64,000 nt of DNA from Vagococcus fessus (GTDB taxonomy: Bacteria > Bacillota > Bacilli > Lactobacillales > Vagococcaceae): contig NZ_NGJY01000002.1 in the NCBI RefSeq assembly GCF_003987565.1, positions 372,001 to 436,000 of the forward strand, in the 5' to 3' direction. A model generated the notes under the pieces. The model did no database searches. It saw nothing but the letters and a program-made list of their open reading frames with translations, and had not been told where the DNA came from. How positions within the stretch are numbered: the stretch's first letter is position 1; every line of letters starts with the position of its first letter. This document shows positions 17,701 to 26,046 of this stretch, in pieces. Position numbers and translations under genes: made by a program.

Positions 17701-17984
17701 TTACGCATCACTCGGTAAATTTTACCATTGTGCTCAAATGTAAAACTCACACTTGTTTCTTCTTTACCTGTTGCAAAGTCACTACGCATGGCTTCCGGTT
17801 CACGGCTACTTGTCCCTGTGCCAAATAATGCATAAGTCATGCCATCAAAAATGGTTGTCTTTCCTGCACCTGTATCTCCACTAATTAAGAAAAGAGAACT
17901 GTCACCCTCAGTAAAAGTAGTAAAATCAATTACCGCATCACGGTGTGGTCCAAAATAATTCATTTCTAATTTTAAAGGTCTCAT
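14796..17984 (-). CDS. sbcC: Exonuclease subunit SbcC
   Basis: ATPase subunit of the SbcCD (Rad50-Mre11-like) nuclease, which cleaves hairpins and blocked DNA ends. At 1062 residues the length is usual. Walker A GDTGAGKT is near residue 36. Long coiled coils run from about 190 to 850 with the zinc hook CLVC near 528. The ABC signature LSGGES is near 963 and the Walker B segment DALFIDEGFG near 991. The start codon overlaps the sbcD stop by one base, so the two are translationally coupled. A terminator follows. Confidence 0.97.
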   Translation of the reverse strand: MRPLKLEMNYFGPHRDAVIDFTTFTEGDSSLFLISGDTGAGKTTIFDGMTYALFGTGTSSREPEAMRSDFATGKEETSVSFTFEHNGKIYRVMRKPKQWLETRKKNSDKLVESKGEVSFSELDSSTGTEIGEGYSKKTEVNRVINELLGLTPEQFRQIILLPQNDFRKFLSAKSDSKEEILRNLFGTELYATFTNQLKERQSHSKKERENVEKKLTGLLDNIAWGEDYASKLEECRTQLEQINLLDEKIKETEIQLDQSRTRFTEVKKRQVTLSERYQQAELIKAQEEELCQLKDKLTRLKTEQPVIESEREKLEQLTFAQGMQETVQRIEENGVRLEKIKKAVSEKRVVEGQLQEKNGLLTTQEKELATQEITKSNWEKELEELKMKLKPAALQKVELTNDVTNTTQKSAEVKDAIGKLEASLTHYHDEEKELKDKQLNLEGCQEKLVVLKEQELKWHEVNQLLVQLAQVDDESKALESEINLLKSDKEQAGIRQDKANQLLKERQSKRQELMIAQLRHELHEGEACLVCGATEHPNLDKKVTELSDADLKQAFLELEIAQDDAGKKATELTLLETKTSEKIAQLEELSEMYAQNITKLNQRYEQFKEVWNSQFKEDILPEQANAEKVKAIFETVRMNLEKDRLEHTTISKRLDELTLSISKVSTDLSTLKGEKKGIDEKQEELSTKLTTLTKEYPSLQSLEVIESREKELVTFIDNYNQSVEELKVKKQAVLTELANISGELTSLDIQYKECELVIESDANTLEEQLQQNKFKLNREQLLELIQALKRGALTECSSRITKYQTEYDETLSRIEVLEKAKVNRESIDLEVLTAQKAEVDAQVEQLLKETSNLETAVSTLKGNQERLNTLMKQYATKAEEYQELDELVLAVTGKNKLNLTLERYVLQSFLMEVLHYANDHYIGQLTNGRYQFQLKREKASFANRTGLEIDVFDQDTNEARSTDTLSGGESFIAALSIALSLAEVVQAKSGGVKIDALFIDEGFGSLDQETLEKSMTALEEIGNTGRMVGVISHVTEMKTRIPQQLLIQKEGNGRSRVTTKLA

Positions 17985-19150
17985 TACTTTTCCTCCCCTT
18001 TTCTAATATCAGTGAATACCTCTTCCACCCATTTCATTTGACGAGCTGTTAACCCTTCTTCTCTCATTGTTTCTTGATAAAAACTCTCAATCAATTCTGT
18101 TTCATTCATAACGGTGCGCTCTTTTAATGCGTCAACTGACCAATTTCCTTCTACAGATTCTAAATGATACTGTAACTCTAAAATATCACCATAAATTGAG
18201 TTTAAGACTTGGCGAACATTTTTTTCAGTTGGACGAGTTGTCAACTTAATACTGAAAAAGGCTGTCCCTTTCTCTGGTTGCTTTTCATAAAATTCTGGAG
18301 CTATCAATTCTTCATAGGTCCCTTTTAATACTATTAAATCTTTGTGTGGTGGAATCTCAATAAATCGAGTTGGCTCTTCCTTATTATCTAGATCTACAAT
18401 GTAAACCCCTTTTTTATTTTTGGCTTCTTTTGTATTAAATTTAATTGGTGACCCGCTGTAACGAATCATTTCATCCGGGCTTGCTTGCCATAAATGAAGA
18501 TGCCCTAATGCCACATAGTCAAAATTCTCAAACAACTGTCCACTCACTGCTCGTAAACCACCAACTGTAGAGGTTGTTTCACTTGTCAATTCATACTCTT
18601 GATTTTTTTGACCAATCACATGGAAATGAGTTACTAATATCTGTTTCTTAGCTGGATTAAATAATTTCTCCATATCTTCGACTATGCGTGCCATAGCTTC
18701 ATTGATAGAACGCATCTCTACGCTGTCTTTATCACCATAATAAATACGAGCATCAATTGGATCAAAAAAAGGTAATAAGAAAATCTGAGTATCTTCAGTT
18801 TCAATTGGTGTAAAGGCTTCTGATAGTTTAGTATGCAGATACAATTCATTTTTAGCTAACCAACTGTTACCGAAATTCAAACGGTTGGCACCATCATGAT
18901 TTCCACTAATTGCATATATAGGAAATTCCTCATCTATATTAAGTGTCATTAGCATCTCATCGAAGGCCTTCACTGCAGCAACCGAAGGGATCGCACTATC
19001 ATATAAATCTCCCGCAATAATAATCCCGTCAACCGCTTCTTCTTTGGCAATCTCTACTATTTTTTTGAAAGCATGATACTGCTCATCAAGCAAATCAAAC
19101 CCATTTATTTTTTTACCAATGTGCCAATCAGCTGTATGTAAAAATTTCAT
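17984..19150 (-). CDS. sbcD: Exonuclease subunit SbcD
   Basis: Mre11-type calcineurin-like phosphoesterase, 388 residues, nuclease partner of SbcC. Metal-binding motifs are in order: DWHIG (8-12), GDLYD (47-51), GNHDG (83-87), HFHV and GHLHLW. AGGAG lies upstream of the ATG. It is the first gene of a two-gene operon with an extended -10 promoter at 19209. Confidence 0.97.
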   Translation of the reverse strand: MKFLHTADWHIGKKINGFDLLDEQYHAFKKIVEIAKEEAVDGIIIAGDLYDSAIPSVAAVKAFDEMLMTLNIDEEFPIYAISGNHDGANRLNFGNSWLAKNELYLHTKLSEAFTPIETEDTQIFLLPFFDPIDARIYYGDKDSVEMRSINEAMARIVEDMEKLFNPAKKQILVTHFHVIGQKNQEYELTSETTSTVGGLRAVSGQLFENFDYVALGHLHLWQASPDEMIRYSGSPIKFNTKEAKNKKGVYIVDLDNKEEPTRFIEIPPHKDLIVLKGTYEELIAPEFYEKQPEKGTAFFSIKLTTRPTEKNVRQVLNSIYGDILELQYHLESVEGNWSVDALKERTVMNETELIESFYQETMREEGLTARQMKWVEEVFTDIRKGEEK

Positions 19151-19208
19151 TTGTTGTCACTCCTATTCTCCTTATTTTTAAACTCATTTAAGGATTTTCT
19201 TGTCTATT

Positions 19209-19217
19209 ATTATAACA
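19209..19217 (-). promoter_or_regulatory. Extended -10 promoter of sbcDC
   Basis: TGTTATAAT on the minus strand (TATAAT at 19209-19214 with the TGn extension). No good -35 is visible. It lies about 60 nt ahead of sbcD and just after the neighbouring operon's terminator. Confidence 0.5.
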
Positions 19218-19241
19218 TATGCTCGACTTTCATTTGCCATA

Positions 19242-19275
19242 GAAAAAGACCTCAAGTCAGTAGACTTGAGGTCTT
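19242..19275 (-). terminator. Terminator of the ireB-ruvX-DUF1292 operon
   Basis: A perfect 13-bp stem (19246-19258 with 19263-19275) with AGTA loop, followed on the minus strand by TTTTCT. Confidence 0.85.
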
Positions 19276-19285
19276 ACAAATAAGC

Positions 19286-19600
19286 TTAAGCTTGTTCTTC
19301 TTCTTCAGCAAATGCGTTGAATACTTCTTCAATCATATCCCACTCTGCATCTGTTTCGATATTTTTAAGTTCGCCTTCAGTACCATCTTCACCTTCGATG
19401 TATTGGTAAGCTAATAACTCAACATCTACTTGCTCGTCGTCTTCTTCTACACCAGCAGGGAATAATAATACATATTGTTTGTTAGCAAATTCATCTTCGC
19501 CATCAATTGTAAGCAAGATTTCGAATAACGCTTCATTTCCTTCGTCATCTACTAATGTAATAAAATCATGTTCATGATCATGTGTGTGTTCTTCTGTCAT
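19286..19600 (-). CDS. DUF1292 family protein (YrzB-like)
   Basis: A 104-residue, very acidic cytoplasmic protein of the DUF1292 family (B. subtilis YrzB). It is recognised from [18 protein letters not shown] and the YVLLFPAG segment. Function is unknown in all members. It is the third gene of the conserved ireB-ruvX-DUF1292 operon found downstream of alaS in many Firmicutes; alaS itself is not in the window on this side. A terminator follows. Confidence 0.88.
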   Translation of the reverse strand: MTEEHTHDHEHDFITLVDDEGNEALFEILLTIDGEDEFANKQYVLLFPAGVEEDDEQVDVELLAYQYIEGEDGTEGELKNIETDAEWDMIEEVFNAFAEEEEQA

Positions 19601-19631
19601 GTTAATAGCCTCTTTTCATATAGTTAAAATT

Positions 19632-20054
19632 TTAATTAGACTGTTTATCTAAATAATTTTGTAAAATCATTACTGCTGCTACTTTATCAATCACTTTTTT
19701 ACGTTTACCTCGTGAAACATTGCCTTGCTCTACTAGCATACGCTCTGCTTCAACTGTCGTCAAACGCTCATCTTGATAAGTAACTGGCAACTGACACAAT
19801 TCTTCAATTGCTTTTCCGTATGCCATTGAGGCTTCTGCTCTAGGTCCAATCGAGTTATTCATATTTTTAGGCAAGCCAACTACCAAGTGTTTCACTTGGT
19901 ATTCTTTTGCTAATTCTTGAACACGCTCATAACCAAAATTGCCTTCAGCTTCATTAATTCTAATAATTTCAATTCCTTGTGCTGTCCAACCTAGTGGGTC
20001 ACTAATTGCAACACCAACTGTTTTTGAACCAACATCTAATCCCATTGCTCTCAT
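19632..20054 (-). CDS. ruvX: Putative pre-16S rRNA nuclease / Holliday-junction resolvase-like RuvX (YqgF)
   Basis: A 140-residue RNase H-fold nuclease of the YqgF family, linked to pre-16S rRNA 5' processing; older annotation calls it a Holliday-junction resolvase. The N-terminal [17 protein letters not shown] holds the first catalytic aspartate. [10 protein letters not shown] and [13 protein letters not shown] contain the later conserved acidic sites. The start overlaps the ireB stop by one base (TAATG), indicating coupling. Confidence 0.93.
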   Translation of the reverse strand: MRAMGLDVGSKTVGVAISDPLGWTAQGIEIIRINEAEGNFGYERVQELAKEYQVKHLVVGLPKNMNNSIGPRAEASMAYGKAIEELCQLPVTYQDERLTTVEAERMLVEQGNVSRGKRKKVIDKVAAVMILQNYLDKQSN

Positions 20055-20323
20055 TATTTAACGTCTAACCCACTATTAGTTAAGTAATTACGAACTAATT
20101 CTTCCATAATCTCATCACGTTCATGGCGACGAATTAAATTACGTGCATCCTTATAACGCGGAATGTACGCTGGATCTCCTGATAATAAGTACCCCACAAT
20201 TTGATTAATTGGGTTGTAACCTTTTTCTTCTAATGCTTGATAGACCGTTTTAAGAGTTGCACCTACGGTTTGTTTTGCGAATTCATCCACATTGAATTGG
20301 ACTGTTTCATCTGTAAAAGACAT
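20054..20323 (-). CDS. ireB: IreB regulatory phosphoprotein
   Basis: An 89-residue protein of the IreB/DUF965 family. In Enterococcus faecalis it is phosphorylated by the PASTA kinase IreK and acts against cephalosporin resistance. Hallmark segments are present: FTDETVQFN near the N-terminus (the phosphorylated threonines of IreB lie in this kind of segment), then [22 protein letters not shown] and [20 protein letters not shown] precedes the ATG. It is first in the operon, with its own promoter. Confidence 0.95.
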   Translation of the reverse strand: MSFTDETVQFNVDEFAKQTVGATLKTVYQALEEKGYNPINQIVGYLLSGDPAYIPRYKDARNLIRRHERDEIMEELVRNYLTNSGLDVK

Positions 20324-20357
20324 TCATCTCCACCTCTTTCCTCTAGTATTCATATTC

Positions 20358-20386
20358 ATTTTACAAGATATTTGTTAAAACCTCAA
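20358..20386 (-). promoter_or_regulatory. Promoter of the ireB operon
   Basis: TTGAGG (20381-20386), 17-nt spacer, TAAAAT (20358-20363), about 35 nt ahead of ireB. Confidence 0.6.
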
Positions 20387-20404
20387 ACAATATCATTCAT
20401 TCTT

Positions 20405-20437
20405 AAAAAAACAAGCCGAAACTAAGTTTCAGCTTGT
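20405..20437 (-). terminator. Terminator of prsA
   Basis: A 12-bp stem with one mismatch (20411-20422 with 20426-20437) and 3-nt loop, followed on the minus strand by a T-run. It lies just after the prsA stop. Confidence 0.8.
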
Positions 20438-20446
20438 CTCCACTAA

Positions 20447-21433
20447 CTATTTCTTGTCGTCTTTTTTCTCTTCTTTTTTGTCATCTTTTTTGTCTGACTT
20501 TTTGTCATCAGCTTTTTTATCTGTTTTAACTGGTTTTTCTGGTTCAGTGATAAAGCTTGCGATAATACCATCTAAGCTCTTATCTTTCATTTTAACATTT
20601 GCTTTTTTCATTTCTTCGCCAATAACTTTTTGAACAAATGTTGCATCTGCTAATTTAGCATCTGTAGCGATTTGTTTTAATTCTTTTTTGAAAGGCTTCA
20701 TATCATTGCCTTTTTCTTTGTTTTTAACCATTTTCACAACGTAATATGTTGTAATTGGACCTTGTTGACCCATTTGTTGAGCACTTAATACTTCTGAAAC
20801 TTCGCCATCTTTTAATTTGTAGATATCTTCTTTAATTTCATTCGGTACAGCCATGCTGCTTGAATCAAATTTTACAACACCTTTATCTTTGCTTGAAATA
20901 TCTTCTGATTTTTCACGAGCGATTTTACCAAAGTCTTTTCCGCCTTTAATATCTTTTAAGGCTTCTTTAGCTTTTTCTTCATCACTTGTTCCAAATAATT
21001 GAACTTCAACTTCTGGATGGAATGTTTTCCAAGTTTCTTTTAAGTCTTTATCTGTTAATTTAACATGTGACTCTTGCATTTTTTTGAAAGCTAAGTTTTG
21101 AGCAATCGCTTCTTTATATGTTGCTTCAGTAAAGCCTGATGCTTGTAACTGTTGTAGGAAAGAATCTCCTAAATTCTTTTTCTGTTCGTCAAACATATCT
21201 TGAACTTCTTTTTTGTTTACTTTATCGCCATATGCATTTTCAGCAAGTTTAAAGACAATCGCATTTTGTAATTTACCTTGTACTTGTTGATCTGTTTTAA
21301 TTTCATCGAAGAACTCTTCTAACGTGATTTTGTCGCCTTTCATAGTGACTAATTCTTTCCCACCCGAGCAAGCTGCTAATGTGAAAGCCGCACACATACC
21401 AACTAAAGCTAACGCTATTTTTTTACTTTTCAT
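20447..21433 (-). CDS. prsA: Foldase lipoprotein PrsA (peptidyl-prolyl isomerase)
   Basis: Extracytoplasmic lipid-anchored chaperone that folds exported proteins. The signal peptide ends in the lipobox LAAC (Cys22). A SurA-like N-terminal chaperone region, a parvulin-type domain (about residues 140-240; FDSSSMAVPNEIKEDIYKL is typical) and a second helical part follow, about 328 residues in total. The last ~35 residues are an unusual repeat of Asp and Lys (DKK/DDKKEE units) that looks like a disordered, wall-spanning tail. The promoter is at 21489-21516 and the terminator follows. Clients are not evident from the sequence. Confidence 0.92.
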   Translation of the reverse strand: MKSKKIALALVGMCAAFTLAACSGGKELVTMKGDKITLEEFFDEIKTDQQVQGKLQNAIVFKLAENAYGDKVNKKEVQDMFDEQKKNLGDSFLQQLQASGFTEATYKEAIAQNLAFKKMQESHVKLTDKDLKETWKTFHPEVEVQLFGTSDEEKAKEALKDIKGGKDFGKIAREKSEDISSKDKGVVKFDSSSMAVPNEIKEDIYKLKDGEVSEVLSAQQMGQQGPITTYYVVKMVKNKEKGNDMKPFKKELKQIATDAKLADATFVQKVIGEEMKKANVKMKDKSLDGIIASFITEPEKPVKTDKKADDKKSDKKDDKKEEKKDDKK

Positions 21434-21488
21434 TAAGTTACACTTCCATTCATATTTTATATTAATTATTTGAAATAATTCCTAAATA

Positions 21489-21516
21489 ACTATACCATAC
21501 TAGCTTCAAGAAACAA
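21489..21516 (-). promoter_or_regulatory. Promoter of prsA
   Basis: TTGTTT (21511-21516), 16-nt spacer, TATAGT (21489-21494) preceded by a TGn extension. Confidence 0.5.
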
Positions 21517-21568
21517 ACCTATCTATTATTTCTTATTTGTAATTTCAAGAAAAAATCTAAAAAACTTC

Positions 21569-21913
21569 TTATTTGACATTAGTTTTTTTATCTACAGTAT
21601 TTTGAATTTTTTCAACTTGTTTTGTTATTTCTTTTATTCTTGGCTCTGCCTGAAATTTAAAGTCCTCAACTGTTTCTGTCATATCCTCAGTAAAAGTAGG
21701 AATAACTTCAGCTGCCGTTTTCTTAAGTGTGACTAACGACTCGTTGAAACGTTTGATACTTTTAGTTAAATCTGTTGTCGTAGTTGTAGCATCCTCTACG
21801 CTATCAATCACACCTTGACGTGTCTCTTTTCCTTTTTTAGGAGCAAATAATAAGCCTAATCCGCCACCAACAACTGATCCCACTACTAACCCTTTTGCAA
21901 ACTTCTTAAACAT
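21569..21913 (-). CDS. YtxH-domain small membrane protein
   Basis: A 114-residue protein with one N-terminal hydrophobic glycine-rich helix (VVGSVVGGGLGLLFAPKKG) typical of YtxH/gas-vesicle-like family members. A helical, probably coiled region follows (SVEDATTTTTDLTKSIKRFNE onward). Its function is unknown; related proteins respond to stress in Bacillus. It starts one base after the HIT gene stop, with AAGGTGAAC as its SD inside that gene, so the two are co-transcribed. Confidence 0.82.
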   Translation of the reverse strand: MFKKFAKGLVVGSVVGGGLGLLFAPKKGKETRQGVIDSVEDATTTTTDLTKSIKRFNESLVTLKKTAAEVIPTFTEDMTETVEDFKFQAEPRIKEITKQVEKIQNTVDKKTNVK

Positions 21914-21914
21914 A

Positions 21915-22340
21915 CTAGTTCACCTTCTTTGCAATCGCTTCTGCAATAGCTGTCATCTCTTCAGGGGTTCTTGTATTTTCAACATTGCCAAATGACAAAC
22001 TAAATTGATCTTCTTTAGAATATCTTGGAATCAAGTGGATATGCGAGTGAAAGACCGTTTGATAAGCTAATTCCTTATTATTATTGACCATATTTAAACC
22101 TTCCATCTCTGGAAAAGCTCTCTCTAAGGCTTTAGCTATTTTAGGCAAGCGAGCGAATACTTGTGCTGCGTCTTCATCATTATAATCAAATAAATCTTTT
22201 AAATGTTTTTTAGGAATAACTAAGGTATGTCCTTTTGTCACTTGGGTAATATCTAAAAAGGCGTAAACATGCTCATCTTCATATACTTTATAACTTGGAA
22301 TATCTCCCTCTATAATCTTACAAAAAATACAGTTTTCCAT
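21915..22340 (-). CDS. HIT-family nucleotide hydrolase (HinT-like)
   Basis: A 141-residue histidine-triad protein that hydrolyses nucleoside phosphoramidates or related adenylates. The N-terminal zinc-type CIFCKII and the triad HSHIHLIPRY (H-phi-H-phi-H) are visible. ATG has AAAGGAG upstream. The divergent gene pair hit/ecsAB is conserved in Bacilli, and the intergenic region holds back-to-back promoters. Confidence 0.93.
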   Translation of the reverse strand: MENCIFCKIIEGDIPSYKVYEDEHVYAFLDITQVTKGHTLVIPKKHLKDLFDYNDEDAAQVFARLPKIAKALERAFPEMEGLNMVNNNKELAYQTVFHSHIHLIPRYSKEDQFSLSFGNVENTRTPEEMTAIAEAIAKKVN

Positions 22341-22369
22341 CTTAAATCTCCTTTACCGCTTTTGTTCTA

Positions 22370-22399
22370 ATCATACGCTAAAAAAGTCCGGATTGTCAA
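22370..22399 (-). promoter_or_regulatory. Promoter of hit-ytxH
   Basis: A perfect TTGACA (22394-22399), 18-nt spacer, TATGAT (22370-22375). Confidence 0.65.
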
Positions 22400-22427
22400 A
22401 GCTTACTCACCAGCTTAAATCACCTTA

Positions 22428-22436
22428 TGTTATAAT
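22428..22436 (+). promoter_or_regulatory. Extended -10 promoter of ecsAB
   Basis: TGTTATAAT (TATAAT at 22431-22436) with no good -35, 30 nt ahead of ecsA. Confidence 0.5.
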
Positions 22437-22465
22437 AAATCTAATAAATTATCGGAGGAATAATC

Positions 22466-23203
22466 ATGAGTTTACAACTAGAAAAAATTACAGGTGGTTA
22501 TGGCCATATTCCTGTTCTAAAAGATGTATCATTTGATGTTAAAAACGGTGAAATGGTTGGGTTAATTGGTTTAAATGGTGCAGGAAAAAGTACTACTATC
22601 AAATCAATCATCGGTTTATTGACACCGACAAAAGGTCGTATCTCTATCGACGATGAAACAATTCAGACCAATCCTGAAACTTACCGCAAAAAATTAGGTT
22701 ATATCCCTGAAACACCTGTCTTGTATGATGAGTTAACATTAAGAGAGCATATTGAAATCACAGCTATGGCTTATGACATTCCTGTAGAAGTAGCAATGGA
22801 CCGTGCTGACAGTCTTCTTAAAACATTTAGACTCGATTCACGTCTAGACTGGTTCCCAGCTCACTTCTCAAAAGGAATGAAGCAAAAAGTAATGGTTCTT
22901 TGTGCCTTTTTAATTGAACCAAGTCTTTACATTATTGATGAACCCTTCTTAGGTTTAGACCCACTTGCGATTCACGCTTTATTAGAATTAATGGCTGATA
23001 TGAAAAAACAAGGGGCTGCTATTTTAATGTCCACCCACATTCTAGCTACCGCTGAAAGATACTGTGATCGTTTTGTTGTTTTACATGAAGGTAAAGTTCG
23101 TGCTCAAGGAACAATCGAAGAATTACGTGCTGAGTTTAACCTTCCTGATTCTTCATTAGATGATATCTATCTTGCTCTAACACAAGAAGAAGGAGCGAAC
23201 TAA
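22466..23203 (+). CDS. ecsA: ABC transporter ATP-binding protein EcsA
   Basis: A 245-residue cytoplasmic ATPase of the Ecs transporter, which affects protein secretion, regulated proteolysis and competence in Bacillus. Walker A GLNGAGKST is near residue 37, a signature-like FSKGMKQKVMV near 131, and Walker B LYIIDEPFLGLD near 153. GGAGG precedes the ATG. The stop overlaps the ecsB start, so the pair is coupled. Confidence 0.95.
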   Translation: MSLQLEKITGGYGHIPVLKDVSFDVKNGEMVGLIGLNGAGKSTTIKSIIGLLTPTKGRISIDDETIQTNPETYRKKLGYIPETPVLYDELTLREHIEITAMAYDIPVEVAMDRADSLLKTFRLDSRLDWFPAHFSKGMKQKVMVLCAFLIEPSLYIIDEPFLGLDPLAIHALLELMADMKKQGAAILMSTHILATAERYCDRFVVLHEGKVRAQGTIEELRAEFNLPDSSLDDIYLALTQEEGAN

Positions 23204-24423
23204 TGAGAGAGTTTTATCGTGACCGTTTAAGCAAACACCAAACTAAATTAATGCGTTATTTAAAATATGTTTTTAATGATCACATTGTATTAGTTTCTAC
23301 CTTTTTAATTGGTGGTTTTGGCTTTTACTATGCTGATTTTGTCAAAACACTCAGTCCCAACTTTTTTATTGGTAAACCTTTTGTTATCTTAATTTGGTTT
23401 TTAGTCTTACTGTCTGGAAAATTTGCAACACTTATAAAGGAAGCTGATCAATTATTTTTATTACCTAAGGAAAAGCAACTTCATGACTACCTAAAACAAG
23501 CATTTAAGCATTCTTTAGTGCTTCCATTTACTAGTCTTCTCCTTACTACAGGGGTTTTAATGCCTTTGTTAATTGCAGTTAACCGTTCAACCGTAGTTGA
23601 TTTTATTCTATATTGTCTTATTCTTTGGTTGCTTAAAACAAGTCATATGATGCGTTTGCTGCAACATGCGTTTCAAATTGATGTTAGCCAACTCAAGCGT
23701 AGTTTGATCATCTGGGGCTTTGTAAGTCTCTCAGCATTAACTATGACACTCTACGTGTCTCCACTAGTTGGGCTTGCCCTAGCTTTAGTTCTTACAGCTT
23801 ACGATCAACTGGTTGAAAAGAAGAAATTACACACTGCTTCCCTTCATTGGCAACGTTTAGTCGAGCTAGAACAACAACGAATGAAGACTATCTATCAATT
23901 TATCAATTTATTCACAGACGTTCCAGGAATGACAGGTAAAGTTAAACGTCGACGGATATTCGACCCCATTTTGAAACGAATTGCTAGAACTCACACTAAT
24001 ACCTATCGTTATTTATATGCTCGCAGCTTTATCCGTGGTGCAGAATACAGTGGGCTTGTTTTCAGACTCACTGTTGTGGCCGTTTTAATTATTGCGTCAT
24101 TAAAAGAGTGGCCTCTCATATTAGGTATTTCTCTATTATCACTATTTTTAATTGGTTTTCAACTTATACCGTTATTTAACCAATTTAATTATATGACAAT
24201 GACACAGCTCTACCCCCTTACTCCACAGATGAAAAATCAAGATTTTAAAAATCTGGTTACAAAAATTCTGAGTATTGTAACTGTTATCATTGGAATAACT
24301 CTCATAATTTTTTATCCAGATAAAAAATTAGTTGGACTCATTATTCTGGCTCTGATTGTTGAAATACTAGTCTTTCACTTTATTTATTTACCTAAACGAC
24401 TGCAAAAAATGACACGATTCTAA
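23203..24423 (+). CDS. ecsB: ABC transporter permease EcsB
   Basis: A 406-residue membrane protein with about 8 hydrophobic segments. It is the permease partner of EcsA; the position, size and N-terminal REFYRDRLSKHQTKLMRYLKYV fit EcsB. The transported substrate is not known for the family. No ecsC lies next to it. No strong terminator is visible between it and the next gene 99 nt downstream. Confidence 0.9.
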   Translation: MREFYRDRLSKHQTKLMRYLKYVFNDHIVLVSTFLIGGFGFYYADFVKTLSPNFFIGKPFVILIWFLVLLSGKFATLIKEADQLFLLPKEKQLHDYLKQAFKHSLVLPFTSLLLTTGVLMPLLIAVNRSTVVDFILYCLILWLLKTSHMMRLLQHAFQIDVSQLKRSLIIWGFVSLSALTMTLYVSPLVGLALALVLTAYDQLVEKKKLHTASLHWQRLVELEQQRMKTIYQFINLFTDVPGMTGKVKRRRIFDPILKRIARTHTNTYRYLYARSFIRGAEYSGLVFRLTVVAVLIIASLKEWPLILGISLLSLFLIGFQLIPLFNQFNYMTMTQLYPLTPQMKNQDFKNLVTKILSIVTVIIGITLIIFYPDKKLVGLIILALIVEILVFHFIYLPKRLQKMTRF

Positions 24424-24522
24424 GTCATTCTTTCACCCTTTAGTCACTATCTATTGACTACATCAGCCTCACGTTTTAAAATGAAGGGTACAAGTGTATT
24501 CCAAAGACAAGGTGGAGACGAA

Positions 24523-25305
24523 ATGATTACAGATTTTCAATTTGATAAAAAATGGACTCTCCAACCAATTAAAGGAGAAACGGGACAAACTTATTTAGGT
24601 ATTTCTGGCGATGAAAAAGTGTTTATAAAACGCAACTCATCCCCTTTTCTAGCCGCATTATCAAGGGAAGGGATTGCTCCTAAATTAATTTGGACCAAAC
24701 GAACGGGTAATGGCGATATCCTTACAGCTCAAGAATGGTTAGAAGGAAGTTTACTCTCTCCAGAAGTTGTCGGAAACAGCCGCGAAGTGATTACAATCAT
24801 GAAGCATTTACATCAGTCAGACTCATTAAAAAGTATGCTTAAAAAGGTCGGAGGCGAAGAACAAACAGCTCTAGACTTCCTAAGTGCCTATGTTGATGAT
24901 TTGCCGACAGCACTTCGAACCAATCAATACCTCGAAAGTGTTTTCCGCTATTTAGAAAACTACTTACCTGAACCAGTTGAACCTAGAGCATGTCACGGAG
25001 ATCCCCTCCATCATAACTGGCTTCTATCAGAAGAAGGCCGTCTTTATCTAGTGGACTGGGACTCGAGTATGTTAGCTGATCCTGCTAGTGACTTAGGAAC
25101 TATTTTAGGTCGCTATGTTGCTCACCATAACTGGCATCACTGGTTACTCGTTTATGGCATTGAGCCAGACAAAGATGATATGGACCGAATTTATTGGTAC
25201 TGTGGTATCAATTTCCTTTTAAGAATTAAGCAAGCTTACTTAAATGAGAATTTTAAATTAATGAATCACGAAATAGCTTTGCTAAAAGAAATATATATTT
25301 ATTAA
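24523..25305 (+). CDS. ytmP: YtmP-like aminoglycoside phosphotransferase-fold kinase
   Basis: A 260-residue protein of the APH/choline-kinase fold. The catalytic loop ACHGDPLHHNWL (about residue 156) and the metal-binding VDWDSSMLADPASDLG (about 177) are intact. The neighbour trmB gives the conserved ytmP-trmB pair of Firmicutes. The substrate is unknown, and I see no reason to call it a resistance gene. The ATG at 24523 is preceded by GGTGGAGACGAA; a longer frame to 24454 lacks an SD. Confidence 0.85.
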   Translation: MITDFQFDKKWTLQPIKGETGQTYLGISGDEKVFIKRNSSPFLAALSREGIAPKLIWTKRTGNGDILTAQEWLEGSLLSPEVVGNSREVITIMKHLHQSDSLKSMLKKVGGEEQTALDFLSAYVDDLPTALRTNQYLESVFRYLENYLPEPVEPRACHGDPLHHNWLLSEEGRLYLVDWDSSMLADPASDLGTILGRYVAHHNWHHWLLVYGIEPDKDDMDRIYWYCGINFLLRIKQAYLNENFKLMNHEIALLKEIYIY

Positions 25306-25307
25306 AA

Positions 25308-25339
25308 AGCTCTCTGATGCGAGATGGTCAGAGAGTTTT
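25308..25339 (+). terminator. Terminator-like hairpin between ytmP and trmB
   Basis: An 8-bp perfect stem (25310-25317 with 25328-25335), 10-nt loop, then TTTT. It may reduce readthrough into trmB, which has its own SD 28 nt later. Confidence 0.65.
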
Positions 25340-25366
25340 AATTTGAAAAAATAAGGAGAATGATTT

Positions 25367-26020
25367 ATGCGCGTTAAAAATAAGCCGTGGGCTAAAGACA
25401 AACTTGCTGAATACCCACAATACGTTGTAAATGAACCTGAAATTTGGAAAGGACGTTGGCAAGAACGTTTTGGAAAAGAACAACCTCTTCATATCGAAGT
25501 TGGAACAGGTAAAGGCCAATTTATTTATCAAATGGCTAAAGCTAATCCTGAGATTAACTATATTGGGATTGAAATTGAAACAAGCGTTATCGTTACTGCC
25601 CTTGAAAAATTAATTGAGGAAGAATTACCTAATTTGCAACTTTTAAGAGTTGATGGACGTGATTTAACAGAATATTTCAATGACGCTGAAGTTGATTTGG
25701 TTTACTTAAACTTTTCTGACCCTTGGCCTAAAACACGCCATGCTAAACGTCGTTTAACTTATAAAACATTTTTAGCAACTTATGAAAAGATTTTAGTTCC
25801 TAATGGAGAAATTCATTTTAAAACTGATAACCAAGGTTTGTTTGAATATTCTCTAGCAAGCTTTTCACAGTATGGCATGATTATCAATCAAGTTTGGTTA
25901 GATCTACATAACTCAAACTTCGAAGGTAATATCAAAACGGAATATGAAGAAAAATTCTCAACTAAAGGATTTAGAATCAATCGTGTTGAGGCTTACTTTC
26001 CATCAAAAGAAGATAAATAA
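25367..26020 (+). CDS. trmB: tRNA (guanine-N7)-methyltransferase
   Basis: A 217-residue SAM-dependent enzyme that makes m7G46 in tRNA. The SAM-binding [10 protein letters not shown] is near residue 44, and the family signature [15 protein letters not shown] near 117. AAGGAGA precedes the ATG. Length and motif order are standard. Confidence 0.97.
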   Translation: MRVKNKPWAKDKLAEYPQYVVNEPEIWKGRWQERFGKEQPLHIEVGTGKGQFIYQMAKANPEINYIGIEIETSVIVTALEKLIEEELPNLQLLRVDGRDLTEYFNDAEVDLVYLNFSDPWPKTRHAKRRLTYKTFLATYEKILVPNGEIHFKTDNQGLFEYSLASFSQYGMIINQVWLDLHNSNFEGNIKTEYEEKFSTKGFRINRVEAYFPSKEDK

Positions 26021-26046
26021 AAAGCTCGCGTAGGCGAGCTTTTTTA
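26019..26046. terminator. Bidirectional terminator trmB / PepSY-like gene
   Basis: A 9-bp perfect stem (26021-26029 with 26034-26042), GTAG loop and T-run. It overlaps the stop of the converging gene. Confidence 0.9.

Noticed and set aside
24523-25305. Aminoglycoside resistance kinase
   Set aside because: The APH-like fold is present, but the pairing with trmB marks the housekeeping YtmP group.
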